Of a stretch of 64,000 nucleotides of DNA, positions 52,250 to 63,794 are shown one piece after another. Source of the stretch: Marinomonas hwangdonensis (GTDB taxonomy: Bacteria > Pseudomonadota > Gammaproteobacteria > Pseudomonadales > Marinomonadaceae). Position numbers and translations under genes: made by a program. The notes beneath the pieces are model-generated. The model did not search any database. It was not told the DNA's origin and saw only the letters and a list, made by a program, of their open reading frames with translations. Each line of letters opens with the position of its first letter. The stretch's first letter is position 1. The stretch lies in contig NZ_RIZG01000013.1 in the NCBI RefSeq assembly GCF_003721245.1, positions 1 through 64,000 on the forward strand, given 5' to 3'.

Positions 52250-52981
52250 TCATAGGTTTGATTCGTTTGTTTTTTGGGTTTCTGGTTGTTGAGCGGCTTT
52301 TTTCTGCGTTTGTGTTTTGGAGGAGTGAGTCGCCGCGGCGATGTACACGGTGGCGAGAATGAAAAAGATGTAAGCCTGCACAATGCCCGTTAGCAAACCG
52401 AGCAAGGTCATCACAATCGGAAATAAGAACGGTGTAATAGTCAGCAGAATCGCGATGATCATCGCACCACTCATCATGTTGCCGAACAATCGCACCGCCA
52501 ACGCCAAGGTCCGCGATACTTCGCTGATAATATTAAACGGCAGCATAATGATGGTCGGCTGAGTATAGGAAGACAGATAACCACCCAAGCCCGTTTCCTG
52601 AATACCAAACAAAGGCACCGCAACTAACACACACAGAGCCAACGCTGCTGTGGTAGAAAGCGAACCTGTTGGTGGTTCAAAGCCCGGAATAATGGTGCCA
52701 AGAGCAGACACGGCGATAAACAAAAATAAGGTTCCCAGAAAACCGATGTATTTTTGCGGTTGGCTTAAACCTACTTCTTCGATTTGTTTATTAATGGTGA
52801 TCACCACCACTTCTAGTGCATTTTGCCAGCGCGAGCGTTGCAAATTGTTGGACAGATTTCGAGTAATTAGAATCGACCCAACCACCAGCACTAACATCAC
52901 CAACCAAGTAAACACTATGGTGGCATTAAGCTTTAGAAAACCCATTTGCCAATACACAATTAGATCTGGAGTCAGGTTCAT
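52250..52981 (-). CDS. atpB: N-type ATPase a subunit
   Basis: The 243-residue membrane subunit has five or six helices and forms the ion half-channels. The essential Arg is in SEVSRTLALAVRLFGNMMSG (about residues 155-174), and the last helix IVQAYIFFILATVYIAAAT carries the Gln expected at the channel. A Lys/Gln/Thr-rich polar tail follows. It overlaps atpR by 4 bases at its start. Confidence 0.93.
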   Translation of the reverse strand: MNLTPDLIVYWQMGFLKLNATIVFTWLVMLVLVVGSILITRNLSNNLQRSRWQNALEVVVITINKQIEEVGLSQPQKYIGFLGTLFLFIAVSALGTIIPGFEPPTGSLSTTAALALCVLVAVPLFGIQETGLGGYLSSYTQPTIIMLPFNIISEVSRTLALAVRLFGNMMSGAMIIAILLTITPFLFPIVMTLLGLLTGIVQAYIFFILATVYIAAATHSSKTQTQKKAAQQPETQKTNESNL

Positions 52982-53337
52982 AAACGCTCTTCTGTGTGAG
53001 AATGTTTTTCTTTAAGGGTATGAATCGGCTTGATAATGACTGGGTTGTCTTTCAAACGAATCAGCCGAGTCGCGAACAAACGCAAGATTATGAAGCCAAG
53101 CAAACCTAACAATAATTTCTGCCAATCATTGCCCAGAAACACATAAAAACTCACCATCACGACACTGATTCGAAACAACATGCTGAACAAAAACAAAGGC
53201 GCGACCACGCGACTGGAACCCAATCGGCGCACTGTCCACCACAATCCTGCAAAATAAAAAATCCCTAATAGCACGCCAACCAAGATTGCATAGGCAACGC
53301 CACCCCAAAAGTTGTCACCAAAATCAATTAACATCAT
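52978..53337 (-). CDS. atpR: N-type ATPase-specific subunit AtpR
   Basis: The 119-residue protein has three membrane segments (YAILVGVLLGIFYFAGLWW; VVAPLFLFSMLFRISVVMVSFYVFLG; LLLGLLGFIILRLFA), and its position between atpQ and atpB identifies AtpR, a subunit found only in N-ATPase operons. Conserved basic residues (WTVRRLG, RISVV) may interact with the c-ring carboxylates; AtpR is proposed to help c-ring assembly. ATG at 53337 is chosen because GGAGG lies six bases upstream. It overlaps the atpQ end. Confidence 0.88.
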   Translation of the reverse strand: MMLIDFGDNFWGGVAYAILVGVLLGIFYFAGLWWTVRRLGSSRVVAPLFLFSMLFRISVVMVSFYVFLGNDWQKLLLGLLGFIILRLFATRLIRLKDNPVIIKPIHTLKEKHSHTEERL

Positions 53338-53712
53338 CGCTGTCCTCCGGTTGGTGAATGTCTTTGTCTTCTTTTTGCACCCAATGCCACGCATTGAAGC
53401 AGCCTAAACACAGGCCCAAGACCAGCAACGCCAGCGTCCACGAACGATCACTTGGGTAAGTATCATCCAACCAAATGCCCAACGCCGCGCCAAGCACAGT
53501 TGGAATCGCAACCGACCAGCCAACCAAGCCCATCATCCCCAAACCAGACCAAACGGTTTTAGTCACATGTCGCTGTGCTTTTAGCTTACGCGCCGCGACC
53601 GAGCCCACTTGCTTGCTGTAGTTATTCTTCGCTTTCTGATTTAGAGAGCGATTTAGATTGCCCTCTAAATTGCGCTCCGTTTTGGGCGCGCTTTTGTCTT
53701 CATCATCGTCTT

Positions 53713-53716
<4 letters not shown>
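53324..53716 (-). CDS. atpQ: N-type ATPase subunit AtpQ (AtpI-like)
   Basis: The 130-residue protein has a charged N-terminal region (about 1-55, DDDEDKSAPK... then many Lys/Arg) and two membrane helices (GLGMMGLVGWSVAIPTVLGAALGIWL; WTLALLVLGLCLGCFNAWHWV). The pair with a short loop DDTYPSDRSW is typical of the AtpI/AtpZ family; in N-ATPase operons this gene is atpQ and is implicated in ring assembly or Mg/Ca transport. The N-terminal charged extension is longer than usual. It overlaps atpC by 4 bases. Confidence 0.88.
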
Positions 53717-55636
<1,920 letters not shown>

Positions 55637-55680
55637 CTAAGAATGGAGACAGAGAAATGCCAACACAGTGTAATAAAAAA

Positions 55681-55715
55681 GCCTTTGTTCGCTCTGTGCA
55701 CTAGCGAACAAAGGC
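55681..55715 (-). terminator. Strong terminator upstream of atpD
   Basis: GCCTTTGTTCGCT and AGCGAACAAAGGC form a perfect 13-bp stem with a 9-nt loop, followed on the minus strand by TTTTTTATTA. It would stop transcription from the phosphoketolase remnant on its right and insulate atpD. Confidence 0.92.
55694..55710. repeat. 17-bp direct repeat flanking the N-ATPase operon, partner of 48657
   Basis: CTGTGCACTAGCGAACA lies in the loop and right arm of the terminator and matches the copy at 48657-48673 with one substitution. Confidence 0.6.
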
Positions 55716-55814
55716 ACGGTTTACTCGTGATATTTAACGGATCGTCATGACGCACATTGCGCCAAGATGCTTCGCTGGTGATGAGTTGCCCTGTCATCTT
55801 CCAAGCGACCCTGT

Positions 55815-56188
55815 GATGGTTTTCACGCCGGTTTGCAGTAGTCGGTCAATCACGCCCATAACAAGATGAAAATGTTTCCAGCGTTAACACAACATCACAA
55901 CAGGCCATCCACCACGTCCGTTTGGTTATGTCGATTTAAACCTATGTCGTTGCCCGCCTGCTGCCGGATGAATCAATTAAGGATCGCTTCCTTCAACAAA
56001 AATAGGTTTACCACCATAACCGCGCAATAACTGTTCTAACTCTTGGTGACTGATTTGAACCAGAACTGTTGTGCACGTAGATAGAATTTTGACCGGGCGT
56101 CGTACCCAAGATTCGTTTGATATCGGCAAGCAGCAAAGGCCGCGACAATAGCGGGTTATCGTGAAGGTAAATTTGACCAACTGACTAT
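55815..56188 (-). pseudogene. Phosphoketolase remnant with large internal deletions
   Basis: On the minus strand three separate pieces of a phosphoketolase of about 800 residues can be read in order. An N-terminal piece [20 protein letters not shown]...[14 protein letters not shown] comes first; then, in another frame, [25 protein letters not shown] (normally about 200 residues further on); then HFHLVMGVIDRLLQTGVK (normally near the C-terminus). Frames change and stops intervene. The terminator at 55681-55715 is probably the original end of this gene. Phosphoketolase splits xylulose-5-phosphate to acetyl phosphate; neighbours of this kind are common beside N-ATPase genes. The identification rests on short but characteristic motifs. 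Confidence 0.78.
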
Positions 56189-56445
56189 GGCAGAAATAAT
56201 AGAGTTAAAATCGTGGCTTTAGGCTTAATAAGGGGGGGTGATCATTTATAACGCGTATTTATTTAAATGCACACCAGATTGAATGCTTTTATAAAATCTA
56301 TTGTGATAATTTATACTGAAAAGCCTTATTATAGAAAGGTATGTATTAACTGTGCCATGTAAATAACAAATTTAATATCATAATTTGGATAGGATTTACT
56401 TAAGAGGATTTTATTAACATCAACAAACTATTAACCGTTTAAAAA
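56189..56445. other. Intergenic region between phosphoketolase remnant and tRNA cluster
   Basis: AT-rich, no ORF of note. It may contain the 3' end processing region of the tRNA transcript, but I see no distinct hairpin. Confidence 0.3.
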
Positions 56446-56522
56446 TGGCGGAATGGACGGGACTCGAACCCGCGACCCCCTGCGTGACAGGCAGGTATTC
56501 TAACCAACTGAACTACCACTCC
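56446..56522 (-). tRNA. tRNA-Asp (GTC), third in cluster
   Basis: 77 nt including encoded CCA; acceptor GGAGTGG / CCATTCC, anticodon loop CTGTCAC with GTC, T-loop GGTTCGAGTCC. Identical to the copy at 56683-56759. Confidence 0.96.
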
Positions 56523-56574
56523 AACACATTGTGCGTTTAACGTCTCAACAGACGTACTTTTTACATCAGCAAGA

Positions 56575-56650
56575 TGGTGGGTGTGGAGGGGTTCGAACCC
56601 CCGACATTCGCCTTGTAAGGGCGACGCTCTCCCAACTGAGCTACACACCC
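56575..56650 (-). tRNA. tRNA-Val (TAC)
   Basis: 76 nt with encoded CCA; acceptor GGGTGTG / CACACCC, anticodon arm CGCCCTTACAAGGCG with TAC, T-loop GGGTTCGAACCCC. Confidence 0.96.
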
Positions 56651-56682
56651 GCTCGTAAGTTTTACATCCTCTGAGAGGAAGA

Positions 56683-56759
56683 TGGCGGAATGGACGGGAC
56701 TCGAACCCGCGACCCCCTGCGTGACAGGCAGGTATTCTAACCAACTGAACTACCACTCC
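56683..56759 (-). tRNA. tRNA-Asp (GTC), first in cluster
   Basis: Same 77-nt sequence as the other tRNA-Asp. Transcription order is Asp-Val-Asp with spacers of 32 and 52 nt. Confidence 0.96.
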
Positions 56760-56844
56760 AACACTTAACATCACATGTTGTCACAACACGGTCAACAAAC
56801 AATTAGTACAACTCGCTAAGCAAGATGCCCTTCACTTGAAGACG

Positions 56845-56878
56845 GAGCGTATAATACATCAACCAAAAGTAATGTCTA
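56845..56878 (-). promoter_or_regulatory. tRNA cluster promoter
   Basis: On the minus strand TAGACA (-35, complement of 56873-56878), a 16-bp spacer, and TATTAT (-10, complement of 56851-56856), followed by the GC-rich discriminator ACGCTCCG typical of stringently controlled tRNA promoters. It lies about 90 bases before the first tRNA-Asp. Confidence 0.65.
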
Positions 56879-56973
56879 ATCTTTTTTTGAAAAAATTCAA
56901 TTTTTTATTAGAAACAAGCATTTAACCAAGTCTGCGGTGTATTTTAGACAACCCATATTGTCAAGAACCTCGA

Positions 56974-57675
56974 TTAACGATGAAAAGACGCGACTTCACT
57001 TTTTGATAAATAGCGCCACTGCCCAATATCAAGATCAAGGTTAATTTCGCCTATCTGTTCGCGGTGCAAACCGACCACTCGATTTCCAACAGCCGCAAAC
57101 ATACGTTTCACTTGATGAAACCTACCTTCGGTAATGGTTAACAGCACTTCTTTGGGGGCTACTTGCTCAAGCTTGGCTGGTCGCGTTAGCTCTGACTCCC
57201 CTTGAAGCAAAAGACCATGTTTGAACTGCATAATTAAACCATCAATGGCTTCTAAAGGAATCGCTCTCGACAGCTGGACACGATATACCTTGCAACAATC
57301 GCTACTAGGCTGTGTGACAGCAAAAGACCAACGCCCGTCATCGGTAATCAACACTAAACCGGTGGTGTCTGCGTCTAAACGACCGGCAATATGCAGTTCA
57401 GAAACTTTATCGACATTAAGGTGGTGAAATAGAGAGGGATACACTTCGTCGATATTAGAGCAAACGGTACTGGCAGGCTTATTCATCACTATATAACGAA
57501 AATCGCGCGGTGTTAGCCTGACACCATTTAAAAGCACTGTATTGTTCTCATGCACTTGCATCGACTCATTCGTTGCGGTTACCCCATTCACGAGAACAGC
57601 ACCGCTACAGATACACTGAACGGCTTCTTGTCTGCTCAACTCGGTACTTTTACAAACAAACTTATCAAGACGCAT
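56974..57675 (-). CDS. rsuA: 16S rRNA pseudouridine-516 synthase RsuA
   Basis: The 233-residue enzyme has an N-terminal S4 RNA-binding domain (MRLDKFVCKSTELSRQEAVQCICSGAVLVNG) and the catalytic domain with GRLDADTTGLVLITDDG containing the catalytic Asp (about residue 102), then LTITEGRFHQVKRMFAAVGNRVVGLHRE. This arrangement is that of RsuA. The ATG at 57675 (MRLDKF) matches the family N-terminus; an upstream start would add ten residues. It is a monocistronic housekeeping gene preceded by the terminator of the sugar operon. Confidence 0.92.
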   Translation of the reverse strand: MRLDKFVCKSTELSRQEAVQCICSGAVLVNGVTATNESMQVHENNTVLLNGVRLTPRDFRYIVMNKPASTVCSNIDEVYPSLFHHLNVDKVSELHIAGRLDADTTGLVLITDDGRWSFAVTQPSSDCCKVYRVQLSRAIPLEAIDGLIMQFKHGLLLQGESELTRPAKLEQVAPKEVLLTITEGRFHQVKRMFAAVGNRVVGLHREQIGEINLDLDIGQWRYLSKSEVASFHR

Positions 57676-57690
57676 AAAAACGGATCCACG

Positions 57691-57730
57691 AATAAAAAAA
57701 TGCACAGGCCAGCGTAAAGCTGACCTGTGC
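57691..57730 (-). terminator. Terminator of the second sugar operon
   Basis: GCACAGGCCAGC and GCTGACCTGTGC form a 12-bp stem with one mismatch, followed on the minus strand by ATTTTTTTATT. It lies 28 bases past the RbsD/FucU-like stop. Confidence 0.9.
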
Positions 57731-57757
57731 CATTAACACGCAACATGTTAAACACTT

Positions 57758-58198
57758 TTAAGAAAAGATCACGCCTTTCTTCAATAGAAAGCAGCCGTAA
57801 CCTCTCCCTTCTCCAGTCACAACAAAAGCGTAGGCTTTTTTTGCCGCGTCATAAAAAGCGAAACGCTCTAACGACCCCATTTCCGCATTGTCACTGTCAG
57901 CGGCTTTTAGTACAGCGGCGAATTCTTGCTGCACTTCTGGCATCACAGATTCGTCTTCGCCTACCACTTGCATACGAGTCACAGGCTGCTCAACAAAGGT
58001 ATCCAACGGCAATACCGATAAAATTGCCTTAGCCGCTTGAATGACGTTCACGCCATCTAAACGAATAACTGGTTTTCCAGCCGCCATCGAAGCCGCTGGA
58101 AAATTACGATCGACCAGAACGATGTCATCACCGTGCCCCATGGTGCGTAGCACGTTCAGTAATTCACCACTTAGCAAAGGATCTATATTTTTTAGCAT
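57758..58198 (-). CDS. RbsD/FucU family sugar mutarotase
   Basis: The 146-residue protein begins MLKNIDPLLSGELLNVLRTMGHGDDIVLVD, the RbsD/FucU N-terminus with the catalytic-site His in GHGD. It continues VIRLDGVNVIQAAKAILSVLPLD and ends FVVTGEGRGYGCFLLKKGVI. The pattern is closer to L-fucose mutarotase FucU than to D-ribose pyranase RbsD. It interconverts ring anomers of the imported sugar. It is the last gene of the operon, and its identity hints that the substrate may not be ribose. Confidence 0.88.
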   Translation of the reverse strand: MLKNIDPLLSGELLNVLRTMGHGDDIVLVDRNFPAASMAAGKPVIRLDGVNVIQAAKAILSVLPLDTFVEQPVTRMQVVGEDESVMPEVQQEFAAVLKAADSDNAEMGSLERFAFYDAAKKAYAFVVTGEGRGYGCFLLKKGVIFS

Positions 58199-58243
58199 GT
58201 TTTTTCCCTAATCACAGATAGGCTGAAAGCAAATATTGATAAT

Positions 58244-59308
58244 CTATTTTTGCTGCACGATAGCGGCTTTATGCTGTAAGCGGCTTTGCTTTTGGTCGAT
58301 GATGACAGCAAGAATAATCACCACCCCTTTAATGACCATTTGCCAAAATTCGCTCACGCCCATCATCACTAAGCCATCGGCCAAAATACCAATAACGAAA
58401 GCGCCAATCAGCGTCCCCATAATGGTGCCGCGACCACCAGCCAATGAAGTTCCACCCAATACCACGGCGGCAATGGCGTTCATTTCAAAAGAGACACCCG
58501 TTGCTGGATGACTGGCCACCAGTTGTGAAGACACCACAATGCCCGCAATCGCTGCACAAAAACCAGAAATGGTGTAAACCCAAACTTTGACGCTACGCAC
58601 TTTCACACCAGACAATTCGGCAGAATGTTCGTTATCCCCAATGGCAAACACATGACGGCCAAATTGCGTTCTTTTGGCAATGTAGGCAATCACAGCGGCA
58701 AGGATAAACATCATCCAAATGGCGTAAGGTAAACCCAAAAGTTTCGCAGATCCAATTAACTCAAACCCCGTATTGCCCAGCTGTTCATTACCGGATAAAC
58801 CCGTAAAGGTTTCACCGCCAGACAACAACATGGACGCACCACGCACAACATACATGGTGCCCAAGGTACAAATAAAAGGCGCGACGTTATAACGGGTGAT
58901 CAAAACACCGTTAACAGCGCCTATCAAACCACCAATAACCAAAACGATAGGCACAATCAGCCAAACACTAGGAAAAATAGCGATGCCAAACATTGGCAAG
59001 ACGATTCCCTTAGTAATCAGCCAACCCGCGACCATGCCACAAAACCCCAGAATCGCACCAATAGAAAGGTCGATACCTGCGGTGATAATGACGAAGGTGA
59101 TACCAAGTGCCAAAAAGGCGTTGATGGCGATGTGCTTCACCATGATAACCACACTACTCGGTGCCAAGAACCCAGGCACCATAAAGGTGAAGAAAGCGAG
59201 GATTAAAAACAACGCAATAAAGGTACGCATTTTTAACGCCAGTAATAACAGACTCTCGCCAGAGAAAACCGACGATGGTTGAGATGCAATATTTTGAGAA
59301 GTTTTCAT
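58244..59308 (-). CDS. Sugar ABC transporter permease (RbsC-like)
   Basis: The 354-residue permease of the ribose/xylose family has about ten hydrophobic segments, with FVIITAGIDLSIGAILGFCGMVAG, AELSGVKVRSVKVWVYTISGFCAAIAGIV and AAVVLGGTSLAGGRGTIMGTLIGA. The ATG at 59308 (MKTSQNIAS) is preceded by AAGGA at good spacing and directly follows the ATPase stop; upstream codons would overlap it. The N-terminal about 30 residues are cytoplasmic. Confidence 0.92.
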   Translation of the reverse strand: MKTSQNIASQPSSVFSGESLLLLALKMRTFIALFLILAFFTFMVPGFLAPSSVVIMVKHIAINAFLALGITFVIITAGIDLSIGAILGFCGMVAGWLITKGIVLPMFGIAIFPSVWLIVPIVLVIGGLIGAVNGVLITRYNVAPFICTLGTMYVVRGASMLLSGGETFTGLSGNEQLGNTGFELIGSAKLLGLPYAIWMMFILAAVIAYIAKRTQFGRHVFAIGDNEHSAELSGVKVRSVKVWVYTISGFCAAIAGIVVSSQLVASHPATGVSFEMNAIAAVVLGGTSLAGGRGTIMGTLIGAFVIGILADGLVMMGVSEFWQMVIKGVVIILAVIIDQKQSRLQHKAAIVQQK

Positions 59309-59309
59309 A

Positions 59310-60833
59310 TTAAAGTCCTTGCGCGCTTGCTGACACAAGTGCAGATTCTGTGGCTTCAGATCGAAGTATATTGGCGGTTAGTTTGCCTCCGGACATCACC
59401 AGAATGCGATCAGAAACCGCCATGATTTCTTTCAGGTCAGAGGTTGAGAACAATACCCCTATTCCCTGTTCTGAAAGTGTCACCATCATGTTAAACACGT
59501 CGCCTTTGGCACCGATATCGATGCCGCGAGTCGGCTCATCCAATAACAACACTTTCGGACTGGTTAACAAAGTTCGACCAATCACCACTTTTTGTTGGTT
59601 ACCACCGCTCAATGCGCGTATTTCAATATCAGGAGACGATACCTTGATGGATAAATCGCCAATGGCGGACGTCACCGCCTCGGCTTCGGCTTTTTCATCG
59701 ATGGAAAAACGATGTTTAAGTCGACGCCACAAGCTCGAAATCGTCATGTTATTGCTCACTGACGAAATGGGGAAAATGCCGTTCTTTTTTCGATCTTCTG
59801 GTACCAAACAAATGCCCAATTTAATGCGTTCACTGGTGTCCATGTTGCCAGGCACTTTATGCCCCGCAATCTCCACCTCGCCTGAGTATTCTTGCAAACC
59901 CAGTAAACATTCCATTAGCTCGGTTCGACCTGCGCCCATGAGTCCATACACGCCCACAATTTCACCGGATTTCACATTCATCGACACGTCATCAACCAAG
60001 GTAAGACCCATTTCGTTGATCAGCTTAATGTTTTTGACATTGAGCACCGGCTCGCCAAATTCACGACCTGGTTTTAAGAAAGTAGACACAGGATCGCTAC
60101 CCAGCATTTCTCTGACGATCCACGGCACATCGATGTCTTTGACCTGCGCTTCAGACTGGAAATGCCCATCGCGTAAAATCGCAATGTAATCACCAATCGC
60201 CATCAGCTCTTCTAAGCGATGGGAGATATAGATGATAGAAACACCTTGAGCGGTTAAATCTCGAATCACTTTGAACAGCAACTCGACTTCGGTTTTACTC
60301 AACGCCGAAGTGGGCTCATCCAAAATCAGCACATCCGCTTCATCGGCCAAGGCTTTGGCGATTTCAATCAACTGCTGCTGACCAACTTTCAAGTTAGACA
60401 GCAATTCAGATGGCGCGATGTCTTGATCAAGACGTGCCATTAGCTCAGCAGTCACTCGGTGTTGCTCCGCTGTGTCTAGCGGCATCAGGCCATGCTGTTT
60501 TTCTCGTCCCAAGAAGATATTTTCTGCCACCGTGAGATTACCAAACAGGTTCAGCTCCTGGTGAACCATACCAATACCTTTGGCGGCGGCATCACGAGTA
60601 TGCTGAAAAGACACGGCTTCATCGTTTAAATAAATGGCGCCTTTGCTTGGCTGCTGAACACCGGCCAGAATTTTCATCAAGGTGGATTTACCCGCACCGT
60701 TTTCACCTATGATGACGTTCACCTTGCCACGATAAACTCGGTAATCCACTTCGTTTAACGCGATCGTGCCTGGGTAAATCATGGAGATTTTTTCAGCGCG
60801 AATGACGATGTCTGCGTTAGCTTGGCTCATCAT
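59310..60833 (-). CDS. Sugar ABC transporter ATP-binding protein (RbsA-like)
   Basis: The 507-residue double ATPase has Walker A GENGAGKSTLMKILAG, LKVGQQQLIEIAKALADEADVLILDEPTSALS in the first half, and in the second half the degenerate GLMGAGRTELME, LSGGNQQKVVIGRTLL and VLLLDEPTRGIDIGA. The start overlaps the DUF2291 gene end by 4 bases. It works with the single permease that follows, unlike the two-permease system in region 3. Confidence 0.93.
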   Translation of the reverse strand: MMSQANADIVIRAEKISMIYPGTIALNEVDYRVYRGKVNVIIGENGAGKSTLMKILAGVQQPSKGAIYLNDEAVSFQHTRDAAAKGIGMVHQELNLFGNLTVAENIFLGREKQHGLMPLDTAEQHRVTAELMARLDQDIAPSELLSNLKVGQQQLIEIAKALADEADVLILDEPTSALSKTEVELLFKVIRDLTAQGVSIIYISHRLEELMAIGDYIAILRDGHFQSEAQVKDIDVPWIVREMLGSDPVSTFLKPGREFGEPVLNVKNIKLINEMGLTLVDDVSMNVKSGEIVGVYGLMGAGRTELMECLLGLQEYSGEVEIAGHKVPGNMDTSERIKLGICLVPEDRKKNGIFPISSVSNNMTISSLWRRLKHRFSIDEKAEAEAVTSAIGDLSIKVSSPDIEIRALSGGNQQKVVIGRTLLTSPKVLLLDEPTRGIDIGAKGDVFNMMVTLSEQGIGVLFSTSDLKEIMAVSDRILVMSGGKLTANILRSEATESALVSASAQGL

Positions 60834-61444
60834 TTGCCTCCACGAGTAATCTGCATTGGCACAGCGTCACTGATGACATTTTGATCTATGGTAATTGCAG
60901 CAATAACAGAAGCTGTTTCACCGACCCAGCTAGCATCGGGCTCACCAATAGCCGCCATGGCGCGATTATTAAACTCTCGGGAGATTTGAGCGAAACGAAT
61001 CTGATTTTTGAAATCATCAAACAACACATATTGAGAGGCATCACGAATCGCATTACCTTTGATGATGCGGCCAACTTGTAAGTCGATATCGGTCTCGCCT
61101 ACTTTCAGCTTAACCACGCCTTTCATTTTGCCTAAATCCACGCTTTCGATGGTGCCATCTAAACGCACAAAAAAGCTTTGCTTGGTGTTAATTTGCTGCG
61201 CATCCAACTGGGATTTAATACTTTCCCACGGGGTGAATGCTTGTGTTGCTTCAGGCAAGACTTTTGGCTGCCAAAGCTGATCGGCTACTTCCGACAAAGT
61301 AAAGTCTGCAAAGCTAACCACGGCATTTGGATCTTTAGGGATAATAGGATTGCCTTCAGCATCTAAGTCCGTAACAGTACAGGCTGTCAGCAGATTAAGG
61401 CAGGCAATAAGCCCGATACAGTGAAAGAGTTTTTTATAAGACAT
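60830..61444 (-). CDS. DUF2291 family lipoprotein
   Basis: The 204-residue protein has a lipoprotein signal peptide with lipobox LLTAC (Cys about 22) and then a conserved soluble domain: DPNAVVSFADFTLSEVADQLWQPKVLP, SFFVRLDGTIESVD, GVVKLKVG, FAQISREFNNRAM. The family is found next to ribose-type ABC genes and is of unknown function; an envelope accessory to uptake is a reasonable guess. The ATG at 61444 (MSYKKLF) gives a normal signal peptide; a TTG four codons earlier lacks a ribosome-binding site. It sits between the binding-protein and ATPase genes. Confidence 0.85.
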   Translation of the reverse strand: MSYKKLFHCIGLIACLNLLTACTVTDLDAEGNPIIPKDPNAVVSFADFTLSEVADQLWQPKVLPEATQAFTPWESIKSQLDAQQINTKQSFFVRLDGTIESVDLGKMKGVVKLKVGETDIDLQVGRIIKGNAIRDASQYVLFDDFKNQIRFAQISREFNNRAMAAIGEPDASWVGETASVIAAITIDQNVISDAVPMQITRGGK

Positions 61445-61458
61445 AATGATACCCAAGG

Positions 61459-61488
61459 AGCCGGAACAACGAGTACGTCATTCCGGTT
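61459..61488 (-). terminator. Attenuator hairpin after binding-protein gene
   Basis: AGCCGGAA and TTCCGGTT form an 8-bp stem with one G-U pair, in the 51-bp gap between the binding-protein gene and the DUF2291 gene. No T-run; probably an mRNA stability element. Confidence 0.5.
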
Positions 61489-61495
61489 CTGGTGA

Positions 61496-62780
<1,285 letters not shown>

Positions 62781-63794
62781 CTATCTTGTCAAAACAGCAG
62801 CGACCGACGAACGAACCACTAGGTTGGGCTCCAACATAATCATCCTGCCCTCTTGGCGTGGATTTTCAATCCGCTCAATCATGGTACTGATCGCTAACTC
62901 GGCTAATTGCTCTTTAGGTTGATTGATAGTGGTTAAAGGCGGGCTAAAATAGGCAGAATACAGACAGTTATCATAACCAATGACAGACAATTGCTGCGGG
63001 ATCTTAATACCAGATAACTGCGCTTCGCTCATGGCCCCCATTGCCATGGCATCATTACCGATAAATACCGCACTCGGCAAATTCGCACAAGATAACAGTT
63101 GGCGCATCCCTAATTTACCGCCTTCAAATTCGAAATCAGACTCAATCACCCAGTCGTCTTGAACGCCCAGATTTGCTTGCTCCATAGCCTCAATAAAACC
63201 GTCCAAACGCTGCTTCGCAGGCAACTTTTCTAACGGACCACCAATGTAGGCAATGCGTTTATGACCTTGCTCTATAAGGTGCTGAATGGCCAGATGCGCG
63301 CCTTTTACCGAGTTGTCTTGAATGCGATCAACATAGTCATCAGAGGGACCCCAATCCATTACCACCATAGGCAAATTACGCTGGCCGATCAAAGAGCTAA
63401 ACAACGAGTCGTCATAGGCGGAACACATGACCAAAATGCCATCAACACGTTTTTGCGTCAGCATTCGTAGATAAGAATTGGTTTTTTCGAGCTCGCCATC
63501 GGTATTACAAAGCACAAGATTGTAACCTTCTCGATAACAACACTTCTCGACTTCGTTGACCAATTCAGCAAAAAAGGGATTCAAGGTGGTGGTGACTAAC
63601 ATACCAAGGCTTTTGGTATTTTTTACCTTTAAGCTGCGAGCCACGGCACTGGGCGCATAGTTGAGCTCCTCAGCGGCTTGGAGAACCCGTTCTTGTGTCG
63701 CTTTCGCCACAAAGCGCGTTTTATTCAAAACATGAGAGACTGTGGTAGTTGATACTCCAGCCAGCAACGCAACGTCTTTGATAGTCGCAGACAA
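62781..63794 (-). CDS. LacI family regulator of the second sugar operon (RbsR-like)
   Basis: The 337-residue repressor has the LacI HTH (TIKDVALLAGVSTTTVSHVLNKTRFV, residues 4-29), hinge AVARSLKVKNT, and ligand domain with GMLVTTTLNPFFAELVNEVE, RVDGILVMCSAYD, HKRIAYIGGP and FIGNDAMAMGAMSEAQL. The start is TTG (complement of 63792-63794): GGGAG lies eight bases upstream and the protein begins exactly where LacI proteins do. It reads in the same direction as the operon it precedes, which it probably represses at the 62481 palindrome. Confidence 0.93.
   Translation of the reverse strand: MSATIKDVALLAGVSTTTVSHVLNKTRFVAKATQERVLQAAEELNYAPSAVARSLKVKNTKSLGMLVTTTLNPFFAELVNEVEKCCYREGYNLVLCNTDGELEKTNSYLRMLTQKRVDGILVMCSAYDDSLFSSLIGQRNLPMVVMDWGPSDDYVDRIQDNSVKGAHLAIQHLIEQGHKRIAYIGGPLEKLPAKQRLDGFIEAMEQANLGVQDDWVIESDFEFEGGKLGMRQLLSCANLPSAVFIGNDAMAMGAMSEAQLSGIKIPQQLSVIGYDNCLYSAYFSPPLTTINQPKEQLAELAISTMIERIENPRQEGRMIMLEPNLVVRSSVAAVLTR

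Noticed and set aside
56439-56774. 111-residue open frame on the minus strand
   Set aside because: It runs through three tRNA genes and is an artefact of the duplicated tRNA-Asp sequence.
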